From the NCBI GenBank assembly GCA_024742475.1, contig JANSYI010000044.1, positions 1 through 59,921 on the forward strand: a DNA stretch of 59,921 bases, read 5' to 3'. Shown piece after piece: positions 1-6,813 of this stretch (position 1 is its first letter; each line of letters starts with the position of its first letter). The position numbers and the translations under genes were made by a program. Under the pieces are notes generated by a model that saw only the letters and a list, made by a program, of their open reading frames with translations, was not told the DNA's origin and ran no database searches. Origin of the DNA: a bacterium (lineage in GTDB: Bacteria > Myxococcota_A > Polyangia > Nannocystales > Nannocystaceae).

Positions 1-139
1 AGTCGACCTTCTCCGCCCAACCGCGAAGGCCCAGGACCTTCGTGATGGCAGCGGTAAGCGTCGTCTTACCGTGGTCGACGTGACCGATGGTTCCGATGTT
101 GACGTGCGGCTTATCGCGAACGAACTTCTCTTTGGACAT
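1..139 (-). CDS. tuf: Elongation factor Tu, N-terminal fragment (window edge)
   Basis: EF-Tu is the GTPase that delivers aminoacyl-tRNA to the ribosome. Only the first 46 codons are inside the window. They read MSKEKFVRDKPHVNIGTIGH, then the complete P-loop GHVDHGKT (residues 19-26), then a lysine/leucine-rich stretch typical of EF-Tu. The ATG at 139 follows an AGGA Shine-Dalgarno about 8 nt upstream. It lies 80 nt downstream of the fusA stop with no terminator between, so it is the last visible gene of a fusA-tuf unit. A second tuf copy enters the window at the other end. The rest of this gene is outside the sequence, so its integrity cannot be judged. Confidence 0.96.
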   Translation of the reverse strand, partial: MSKEKFVRDKPHVNIGTIGHVDHGKTTLTAAITKVLGLRGWAEKVD

Positions 140-219
140 CTTGAAAATCCTGTTGGGACCCGTGTGGGGCAGTTGGGGCGTCTGGCACTTGCGCAGACTC
201 GAAAGTCGGGGGTGAGGCT

Positions 220-2400
220 TCAGTAGCCTCGGATTCTGGTGACGACCTCTTGTTGGACCGAAGAGGAGACTTCGGCGTTGTGGCTGAAGCGCATCGAGTA
301 ACTGGCACGCCCCTGGGTCGCCGAGCGCAGCGCAGTAGCATATCCAACCAGCTGTGCCAAGGGGACTTCGGCGCGAACCGTCTGTGCGTTGGCGCTGCCC
401 GGGATGGGCTCCATCCCGATGACGCGTCCGCGGCGGCCGCTGAGGTCGGAGTTGACGGCCCCCGTGAAGTCGTTGGGGGTGGCGACGTCGACCGACATGA
501 TCGGCTCGAGAAGCCTTGGAGTGGCGTTCTCGAGGCCCTCGTTGAAGGCCATGGAGGCCGCGGCCTTGAAGGAGCCCTCGGAGGTGTCGTTCTCGTCGTA
601 GGCGGCGTCGACCAAAGTCACACCGACGTCTTCACACGGGAAACCGAGCAGGGGGCCCCGGGTGAAGCTGTCGCCAATGGCCTCTTCGACGGCGGCGACG
701 AAGTTGTCGGGCAGCAGCGGCTTGCCGTCGGGGCCGTCGCCGAGCGTGCTCTCGAAGTGGTTGCCCTGGCCGCGTTCACGGGGGGCGAGATCGAGAACGA
801 CCTTGGCGTACTGGCGCTTACCACCGATCTCACGGTCGTACTCGAGTTCCTTGCGGAGTGAGGCGCCGATCGTCTCGCGGTAGGCGACCTGCGGACGGCC
901 CACCCGGACGTCGAGCTTGTACTCGCGCAGCAAGCGGTCGATGAGCACCTCGAGGTGAAGCTCACCCTGCCCACAGATGAGGGTCTGGCCCGTCTCCTTG
1001 TCCTCGCGGATCTTGAAGCTGGGGTCCTCGCGCTGGAAGCGGGTGAGCGCCTCGTCGAGGTCTTTCTGATCGGCCGCGGTCTTGGGCTCGATGGAGCGGA
1101 AGATGACTGGCTCGGGGATCTCCATGCCCGCCAAGACCACCCGCTGCTTGTCGGACGCGGCGATGAGGGTGTCGCCGGTCGCGGTGAACTTGAAGCCGAC
1201 GGCCGCGACGATGTCGCCGACGGACACCTCGTCGCACTCGGTCGTCTTGCTGGCGTGAATCTGCAGCAAGCGCTGGACCTTCTCCTTGCGCTGCCGCGTG
1301 GTGTTGGTGATCGCCTCGCGAGCCTTGAGGCTGCCCGAGTACACGCGGAAGAACACCAGCGCCCCGCGGTGCGGATCGTGCACGACCTTGAACGCCAGCG
1401 CGAGGAACGGGTCGGTGGGGCTGGGCCGGCGCTCGACGAGCTCGGCACCTTCGGTCGCCTCGACGTCCTTGCCGCCAGAGCCAGAGCCAGTGCCAGTGCC
1501 AGAGCCAGAGAGCTGGGCCTTGACCGGGGGCAGGTCGAGCGGAGAAGGCAGGTAGTCGAGGATCGCGTCGAGCAGCGGCTGCACGCCCTTGTTGCGCAGC
1601 GACGAGCCGCACAGCACGGGGAAGCCGGCGAGCGTGAGCGTGGCCCGACGCAGCGCCGCCTTGAGGACGTCGGTGCCGATGCTGGAGCCCTCGTCCTCGA
1701 GGTACATCTCCATGATCTCCTCGTCGACCTCGCCGAGCGCCTCGATGAGCGCCCCACGGGCCTCGCGGGCCTGCGCGAACAGAGCGGCGTCGATATCCTC
1801 GGTCAGCGGGGTCTTCTCGACGGTCTCACCGGCGTCACCGGTGAAGTGGAGGACCTGCATCTCGATGAGGTCGACCACGCCGGAGAAATCGTTCTCCGCA
1901 CCGATCGGGAGCTGGATGATCAACGGGTGCGCGTCGAGCCGCTCGCGGAGCGAGTCGATCGTGATCGAGAGCTTGGCCCCGACCTTGTCGAACTTGTTGA
2001 TGAAGACGATGCGCGGGACGCCGTAGCGGCTGGCCTGACGCCACACAGTCTCGGACTGCGACTCCACCCCGGCAGCGGCGTCGAACACCGCGACGGCACC
2101 ATCGAGAACGCGAAGCGCCCGCTCCACCTCGACGGTGAAGTCGACGTGGCCGGGCGTATCGATGATGTTGATCCGGTGGTCGTTCCAGTGGCACGTGGTC
2201 GCGGCCGACTGGATGGTGATGCCCCGCTCCTGCTCTTGGACCATGTAGTCCATCGTCGCGGCGCCATCGTCCACTTCGCCGATGCGGTGGGAGCGACCGG
2301 TGTAGAACAAGATGCGCTCCGTCGTGGTCGTCTTGCCGGCGTCGACATGGGCCATGATGCCGATGTCGCGGGTTGCGGCGATGGTGTTGTTGTCGACCAT
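220..2400 (-). CDS. fusA: Elongation factor G
   Basis: Ribosomal translocase GTPase, 726 aa from the ATG at 2400. Visible motifs: P-loop AHVDAGKTT, switch I RGITIQSAATT, DTPGHVDF, and NKFDKVGA where most EF-Gs have NKMDR. Domains II-V follow, with GELHLEVLIDR and GRPQVAYRET. The first residues MVDNNTIAATRDIGIMAH align with normal EF-G starts. A GTG 33 nt upstream (2433) is an alternative, and neither has a convincing Shine-Dalgarno. An unusual Ser/Thr-Gly run is inserted at residues about 297-308, near the end of the G domain. Some positions (NKFDK, RFQREDPSF) suggest a divergent subfamily such as the spirochaete/planctomycete/deltaproteobacterial EF-Gs, but that is only an impression. Followed by tuf after 80 nt; own promoter about 270 nt upstream. 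Confidence 0.96.
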   Translation of the reverse strand: MVDNNTIAATRDIGIMAHVDAGKTTTTERILFYTGRSHRIGEVDDGAATMDYMVQEQERGITIQSAATTCHWNDHRINIIDTPGHVDFTVEVERALRVLDGAVAVFDAAAGVESQSETVWRQASRYGVPRIVFINKFDKVGAKLSITIDSLRERLDAHPLIIQLPIGAENDFSGVVDLIEMQVLHFTGDAGETVEKTPLTEDIDAALFAQAREARGALIEALGEVDEEIMEMYLEDEGSSIGTDVLKAALRRATLTLAGFPVLCGSSLRNKGVQPLLDAILDYLPSPLDLPPVKAQLSGSGTGTGSGSGGKDVEATEGAELVERRPSPTDPFLALAFKVVHDPHRGALVFFRVYSGSLKAREAITNTTRQRKEKVQRLLQIHASKTTECDEVSVGDIVAAVGFKFTATGDTLIAASDKQRVVLAGMEIPEPVIFRSIEPKTAADQKDLDEALTRFQREDPSFKIREDKETGQTLICGQGELHLEVLIDRLLREYKLDVRVGRPQVAYRETIGASLRKELEYDREIGGKRQYAKVVLDLAPRERGQGNHFESTLGDGPDGKPLLPDNFVAAVEEAIGDSFTRGPLLGFPCEDVGVTLVDAAYDENDTSEGSFKAAASMAFNEGLENATPRLLEPIMSVDVATPNDFTGAVNSDLSGRRGRVIGMEPIPGSANAQTVRAEVPLAQLVGYATALRSATQGRASYSMRFSHNAEVSSSVQQEVVTRIRGY
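1475..1510 (-). repeat. Six-copy hexanucleotide repeat inside fusA
   Basis: Six tandem 6-mers lie in frame within fusA. On the plus strand they read CCAGAG x2, CCAGTG x2, CCAGAG x2. They encode an alternating SGSGTGTGSGSG stretch at about residues 297-308, between the DYLPSPLDLPPVKAQL segment and the VERRPSPTDPFLALAFK start of domain II. The near-identical codons point to expansion by slippage rather than to selection for a structured insert. Confidence 0.9.
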
Positions 2401-2864
2401 GACGGGGGAGCGGGATGAAGGAGACGGATGCACCGAGTGGGCCTGCTTCGCGGGTCGCCATCCAGCTCCTACCGGTCGGCGGAGTGGGTGTGGCGATGAA
2501 GGGCCCTGGGTGGACAGACGGGGTCTGTCGCGGCCGCGGCCGGAGCACGGTGTGGTGGTCGCCTGCAGTGAAGTGGCGGCCCCGTGCAGGGCGTTGGCAA
2601 GAGTGCTGGAAGAGGCGCTACAGCAAGGAGGGTGTCTCCGGGTGGATCTCGCACCTACATGGGTGCAAGGGCGCCGAGTATAGACAGTTCCCCAGGATCA
2701 GCAAACGGTTTTTGCCAGCGACCCTCAGGCCCGGAATCCGGAGCCCTAGCGAGTATTGGGCGCATCTGAACGCAGTTCCGCGCCCACATGAGGGGGGCGC
2801 GCGCTCCGGCGTGCGGCGGCCAGCGAGGAAGGATCGCCCCGCGCGAAATCGCGCTGCGCACACG
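2401..2864 (-). other. Long untranslated leader upstream of fusA
   Basis: This stretch lies between the rpsG terminator and the fusA start. It contains the fusA promoter (2677-2704) and a predicted leader of about 270 nt. Within the leader is a small hairpin (GCACC/GGTGC, near 2650-2665). The strongest Shine-Dalgarno-ATG in the region (AGGAG, 4 nt, ATG at 2461) is out of frame with fusA. No separate conserved gene is apparent. Confidence 0.6.
2677..2704 (-). promoter_or_regulatory. Promoter of the fusA-tuf unit
   Basis: On the minus strand there is a -35 TTGCTG (2699-2704), a 16-bp spacer and a -10 TATACT (2677-2682). The surrounding 15-mer CTGTCTATACTCGGC is identical to that at the rpsL promoter. 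Transcription would begin near 2670, giving a leader of about 270 nt before the fusA ATG. Confidence 0.75.
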
Positions 2865-2894
2865 AAAAAAGCGACGACCCCTCGAGGTCGCCGC
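2865..2894 (-). terminator. Rho-independent terminator after rpsG
   Basis: On the minus strand GCGGCGACC pairs with GGTCGTCGC (one G-U) around a TCGAGG loop (2871-2894), directly followed by six T residues (2865-2870). It sits about 30 nt after the rpsG stop and separates rpsL-rpsG from fusA-tuf. Confidence 0.9.
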
Positions 2895-2924
2895 TTCCCT
2901 TCGCAATGGAGAACGAGAGCGCAG

Positions 2925-3413
2925 TTACCAGCGGTAGTGCGCGAAGGCCTTGTTCGACTCGGCCATCTTGTGGATGTCTTCGCGCTTCTTCACCGCGGAG
3001 CCGCGGTTCTGCGCTGCGTCGAGCATCTCGTTGGCCAGCTTCTCGCGCATCGTCTTCTCGGGACGGGCACGGGAGGCGGCGATGAGCCAGCGGTAAGCGA
3101 GCGTTTGGCTGCGCTCGGGACGGACCTCGACCGGCACTTGGTAGTTGGAACCACCAACGCGACGGGCGCGGACTTCGAGGCGCGGGCGCGTGTTGGCCAC
3201 AGCCTTCTCGAAGACCTTGACGGGATCGTCCTTCGTCTTCTCCGAGATGATCTCGAAGGCGCCGAAGACGATCTTCTCGGCCACGCTCTTCTTGCCGTCG
3301 AGCATGATGCCGTTGATGAACTTGTTGATCTGGCGGTTCACGTCCGCCGGGTGATCCGTGTAGCGGATCTCGAGGACGGGACGAGCCTTGCGGTTGACCG
3401 TTTTGCGGGACAT
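2925..3413 (-). CDS. rpsG: 30S ribosomal protein S7
   Basis: Small-subunit head protein that nucleates folding of the 16S rRNA 3' domain; 162 aa, slightly longer than the usual 156. The start MSRKTVNRKARP (ATG at 3413) is preceded by AGGA about 10 nt upstream. The core DGKKSVAEKIVFGAFEII, the GGSNYQVPVEVRPER loop and the end KMAESNKAFAHYRW are all characteristic of S7. It begins 29 nt after the rpsL stop and ends just before a strong terminator, so rpsL-rpsG is a two-gene unit. A longer in-frame reading upstream runs through rpsL and is not real. Confidence 0.98.
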   Translation of the reverse strand: MSRKTVNRKARPVLEIRYTDHPADVNRQINKFINGIMLDGKKSVAEKIVFGAFEIISEKTKDDPVKVFEKAVANTRPRLEVRARRVGGSNYQVPVEVRPERSQTLAYRWLIAASRARPEKTMREKLANEMLDAAQNRGSAVKKREDIHKMAESNKAFAHYRW

Positions 3414-3442
3414 TTGCGGGTTTTCCTGCTTGCGAGCTGCCG

Positions 3443-3814
3443 CTACTTGGGCCGCTTGGTGCCGTACTTCGAACGACGCTGACGACGGCCTTGGACGCCG
3501 GTGGTGTCGAGCGTACCGCGGATGACGTGATAGCGAACGCCGGGGAGATCCTTCACGCGACCGCCGCGAATGAGCACCATCGAGTGCTCTTGAAGGTTGT
3601 GACCCTCGCCGGGGATGTAGCTGGTCACTTCCATCCCGTTGGTGAGGCGAACACGCGCAACCTTGCGGAGGGCAGAGTTCGGCTTCTTGGGCGTGCTCGT
3701 GTAGACACGAACACAGACGCCCCGCTTCTGGGGGCACTCCTTGAGGGCGGGAGCAGTCTTCTTGGAGAACTGTCGCTCGCGGCCCTTGCGGACGAGTTGC
3801 TGAATGGTGGGCAT
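3443..3814 (-). CDS. rpsL: 30S ribosomal protein S12
   Basis: Decoding-site protein of the 30S subunit, 123 aa. The start MPTIQQLVRKGRERQ (ATG at 3814) has AAGGA about 10 nt upstream. A longer in-frame reading to 3958 would run into the promoter and is rejected. The conserved TPKKPNSALRK and GGRVKDLPGVRYH segments keep lysines 43 and 88, where streptomycin-resistance substitutions normally arise, so a sensitive-type protein is predicted. First gene of rpsL-rpsG. Its upstream neighbour is an unrelated lipoprotein gene on the other strand, not rpoC as in many bacteria. Confidence 0.98.
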   Translation of the reverse strand: MPTIQQLVRKGRERQFSKKTAPALKECPQKRGVCVRVYTSTPKKPNSALRKVARVRLTNGMEVTSYIPGEGHNLQEHSMVLIRGGRVKDLPGVRYHVIRGTLDTTGVQGRRQRRSKYGTKRPK

Positions 3815-3917
3815 GGATGCCGAGTCCTTGGTTCGTTCTCGATGGAGCGCCGCGTGGGTCGAGTCCAATGCGGTGCTCAAAAATGCGAAGGCCTCGCACA
3901 CGGGCGAGGGGCGGCCG

Positions 3918-3945
3918 AGTATAGACAGAACGGCCCGGGGATCAA
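3918..3945 (-). promoter_or_regulatory. Promoter of rpsL-rpsG
   Basis: On the minus strand there is a -35 TTGATC (3940-3945), a 16-bp spacer and a -10 TATACT (3918-3923) inside the 15-mer CTGTCTATACTCGGC, which also occurs at the fusA promoter. The predicted leader to the rpsL ATG is about 100 nt. Confidence 0.78.
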
Positions 3946-4107
3946 GCGCTCTTCGCAACCTCTGATGGACTCCTGCTCACGTCCCAGCCCGCTGGGGGCA
4001 GCCCGGATGAAGCATCGCGGCAATACAACAATGATTTCAACAGTTTGCAGCGATGGCCGGGGAGACCTGTCCGCGCGAGCCGCGAGCGCCCGCGAACCGC
4101 AGGCCTC

Positions 4108-4113
4108 TATAGT
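4108..4113 (+). promoter_or_regulatory. Probable -10 element of the lipoprotein gene at 4164
   Basis: A TATAGT hexamer lies in otherwise GC-rich intergenic DNA 50 nt before the chosen start. No convincing -35 is visible. It is divergent from the rpsL promoter; the stretch 3946-4107 between them shows nothing else recognisable. Confidence 0.4.
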
Positions 4114-4163
4114 AAGCTGGATTTGCGTTGATTGTGATGATGACTCTGCGTCGAGGGAGCGCG

Positions 4164-5312
4164 ATGCGGGCGGGCCTTCGGGGGATCTGGCTCGCGCTCG
4201 GCCTTTCAGCCTGCGCCGGTGGCGAGACCGATTCCGTCGGTCTCGTGAACCTGACCGCGGCCAGCGGGGATGGCACGACCGGGCCCGGCGAGACCAGCGG
4301 CGCGGACACGGGCGAGGCGGACGCGGAGTCCGACAGCGCGGACCCAGTCACGAGCGGGCCGACCGACCCCACCGCCCCCACCGACCCCACCGACCCCACC
4401 GACCCCTCGGAGACCACCGACCCCTCGGAGACCACCGGCAGCCCGGGGCTGTGCATGTTCGCCGAGGACTGCGACGACGCCGATCCGTGCACCATCGACA
4501 ACTGCCTCAACAGCACGTGCAGCAACGAAGCCATCGATTGCGACGACGGCCTGGAGTGCACGCTCGATAGCTGCGACCCCGCCAGCGGAGCGTGCCTCAA
4601 CGCGCCCGACGACACCGTCTGTGACGACGGCAACGCGTGCACCGGGGTCGAGACGTGCTCGGCGGCCACGGGCTGCGTCGCCGGCGAGGCGGTCACGTGC
4701 AGCGACGCCCAAGCCTGCACGATGGACGCCTGCGACCCCGCGACCGGCATGTGCAGCTTCGAGGTGATCGACACCTGCACCAGCGGTGATGGCTGCTGCC
4801 CGCTGGGGTGCTCGGTCGCAGACACCGACTGCACCTGCACCAACCTGGGGGTCGGCGCCACGGCGACGAGCTCCGGTGGCGGCCTCGACTCGACCGGCTA
4901 CGGCCCCGGCTCCTGGGTGGATGGAACCGACGAGTCGTCGTGCTCGGCCAGCTGCGACAACCAGTGCTTTGGGTGGGTCAGCAACAACTCCACCCCCTCG
5001 GGCGCGTGGATGCAGCTCCAGTGGGGCTCCACCCAGACCATCGGCTCCATGGTCATCGATGGGGAGGTCCCCTTCTCGTGCTTCCCCGGCTCCAACCGTA
5101 CGCTCGCTGGCGGGACGATCCAGTGGTGGAACGGCGCCAGCTGGATCGACGCGCAGAGCTTTAGCGGTGGCTCCGGTGACCTCGAGTTCGACTTCGATCC
5201 GCCCCTGCAGACCACCCGCATCCGCGTGTACAACGTCGTCGCTCCGCCCGGCGGCAACAACTCGCTCGCGTTCGAGTGGTATGTGTACGAACCCCTGGGC
5301 TGCACGCCGTGA
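4164..5312 (+). CDS. Lipoprotein with Cys-rich repeats and a discoidin-like C-terminal domain
   Basis: Predicted surface or periplasmic lipoprotein, 382 aa from ATG 4164, which has GGGAG 4 nt upstream. An in-frame TTG at 4128 would add 12 residues before the signal peptide. The N-terminus ends in lipobox LSAC, followed by an acidic Thr/Gly/Pro linker with (TDP)n repeats. Next come several 6-Cys-like units (ADPCTIDNC, GLECTLDSC, GNACTGVETC, AQACTMDAC) of the kind common in myxobacterial exported proteins. The last ~150 residues (GATATSSGGGLDSTGYGPGSWVDG... to the end) look like a jelly-roll F5/8-type C (discoidin) domain, which often binds sugars. The stop overlaps the start of the next gene (TGATG), so the two are probably co-translated. 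The ligand is unknown. Confidence 0.8.
   Translation: MRAGLRGIWLALGLSACAGGETDSVGLVNLTAASGDGTTGPGETSGADTGEADAESDSADPVTSGPTDPTAPTDPTDPTDPSETTDPSETTGSPGLCMFAEDCDDADPCTIDNCLNSTCSNEAIDCDDGLECTLDSCDPASGACLNAPDDTVCDDGNACTGVETCSAATGCVAGEAVTCSDAQACTMDACDPATGMCSFEVIDTCTSGDGCCPLGCSVADTDCTCTNLGVGATATSSGGGLDSTGYGPGSWVDGTDESSCSASCDNQCFGWVSNNSTPSGAWMQLQWGSTQTIGSMVIDGEVPFSCFPGSNRTLAGGTIQWWNGASWIDAQSFSGGSGDLEFDFDPPLQTTRIRVYNVVAPPGGNNSLAFEWYVYEPLGCTP
4362..4433 (+). repeat. Tandem 9-mer/18-mer repeat in a lipoprotein linker
   Basis: Four ACCGACCCC-type 9-mers (4362-4397, one variant ACCGCCCCC) are followed by two perfect 18-mers ACCGACCCCTCGGAGACC (4398-4433). They encode a TDPT/SETTDP linker directly downstream of the lipobox region, so copy number would alter linker length only. 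Confidence 0.88.
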
Positions 5313-6793
5313 TGGATTCATCGACCCACGACGAACTGCTCGAGCAGCTGATCGCGCTCGTCCACCGCGGTGACGAAGAGGGCCTCCAGCAGCTCTGCCT
5401 GGAGAACCGAGGACAGATCGAGCGCGAGTTTCGCGGCTGGAAGACCGTGCCTCCGGCCTGGCGTGAAGACCGAGACTCACTCGACCGATACGTCGCGGGC
5501 CTGCTGGGCATCGCGCGGTTCTTCGCGGATGGCCTCGGTCGCCCCGAGCTGCTCGACCACCTGATGGGACGCGATCGATCCGAGGGCGACGCGAGCCCGC
5601 TCGAGCGCTGGCACGAGGGGCTCGAGTCGGCCCAGACCTCACTCGACGAAGGGCGACACCGAGACGCCGCGACGCTGCTGCAGAACATCGTCGACGAGAC
5701 CGACGGCGTGCGCGGAAGCTGGGTCGACGAGTACCTCCCGGTCACGTTGGGCATGCTCGGAGGCGCGTACTTCAACGCCGGCCTCGTCGAACGCGCCTCG
5801 GATCCCACGTCGCGGGCGCTCGCGATGTGCCGCGAGACGGGCGACGAAGACGGCATCGTCGCGTACCTGACCAACCTGCACGAGATCCGTCGCTACCTCG
5901 GCGAGTCCGAAGACGCCGCGACGCTTGCCCGCGCGCTGGCCGAGCGCCTCGAGTCAAGCGACCCCAATCGTGCGCAACGCATGCAAACGCGAGCCCGGAT
6001 CATCGAAGAGGGCGAGCCGTCACTGCGCGTCGTCGTGTTGCCCCCCGATGGAAGCGGGCCGTACGAGCTCGACCAGCTCGACCTCCTCGCGCCGCTCGAA
6101 CAAGGCGCGGACTCGCTGCTTGGGGGCCTTCGCTTCGCCTTCGAGCGCAATCGGGTCACGCTCGGCGGCTGCGCGCACAAGCTCGAAACCGGGCGCGAGT
6201 TTGCAACCCACGGCCGCTTGGCCGAAGCGGTGGCGTCGTTCGAGGAGGCTGCGCAGCTCGACCCGTGGGCCCCCGACCCGCCCTACCTGCGGGGTCTGGC
6301 TCTCGCCGAGCTCGGGCGCTTCGACGAAGCGCTGCTCGCCTACGATCGCGTCGAAGAGTTGGCGCCCGGGTGGCACCGCGTCGCGGAGGACCGGGCGCTC
6401 GTCGCCGCGATCGCGGCCGGCGAGCTGGAGAGCGACGCGCTCAACATCGTTCGCGAGATCGAAGATGGACCCCGGATGCCGCGGGCCAAGATCGCGGTCG
6501 CGCATGGCGCCCTCGAACGGTTCCCCGCCCTCGCCCGGCTGCACTTCGCCCTCGGTCGGGCCCACTGGTCGGTCGATGAGCACGAAGAGGCGCGCGCCGC
6601 TTGGCGCACGGCCCTCGAGACCGCCGACAACGCCAGCATCCGCACTCGCGCGCTGGCCGAACTCGGCGCCACGGCGCTCGACTCCGACGAGGGCGTTCGC
6701 GACCTGCACGGTGCGATCGAAGAAGACGGCGAGCTCGTAGCGTCCGCGATGGCGCGCGTGCTCCTCTACCTTCGCCCCAAAGCCACGCACTGA
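5312..6793 (+). CDS. TPR-repeat protein, cytoplasmic
   Basis: 493 aa from ATG 5312, which overlaps the TGA of the preceding lipoprotein gene. No signal peptide or membrane segment is visible. The N-terminal third is acidic and helical (MDSSTHDELLEQLIALVHRG). The middle and C-terminal parts hold TPR-like helix pairs, for example LAEAVASFEEAAQLDPWAPD and FDEALLAYDRVEELAPGWH near residues 305-360, and another at about 400-435 (YVHR-free, with ARLHFALGRAHWSVDEHEEA). TPR arrays usually mediate protein-protein contacts. The overlap suggests a link to the upstream lipoprotein, but no partner is evident. The family is not recognised beyond the repeats. Confidence 0.7.
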   Translation: MDSSTHDELLEQLIALVHRGDEEGLQQLCLENRGQIEREFRGWKTVPPAWREDRDSLDRYVAGLLGIARFFADGLGRPELLDHLMGRDRSEGDASPLERWHEGLESAQTSLDEGRHRDAATLLQNIVDETDGVRGSWVDEYLPVTLGMLGGAYFNAGLVERASDPTSRALAMCRETGDEDGIVAYLTNLHEIRRYLGESEDAATLARALAERLESSDPNRAQRMQTRARIIEEGEPSLRVVVLPPDGSGPYELDQLDLLAPLEQGADSLLGGLRFAFERNRVTLGGCAHKLETGREFATHGRLAEAVASFEEAAQLDPWAPDPPYLRGLALAELGRFDEALLAYDRVEELAPGWHRVAEDRALVAAIAAGELESDALNIVREIEDGPRMPRAKIAVAHGALERFPALARLHFALGRAHWSVDEHEEARAAWRTALETADNASIRTRALAELGATALDSDEGVRDLHGAIEEDGELVASAMARVLLYLRPKATH

Positions 6794-6813
6794 AGTCGTA
6801 CCCTGCCCCGCAG

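Noticed and set aside
955..2418. Long plus-strand reading frame opposite fusA
   Set aside because: It is an antisense shadow of a conserved gene in high-GC DNA: rich in Arg/Asp/Leu/Val, no motifs and no promoter.
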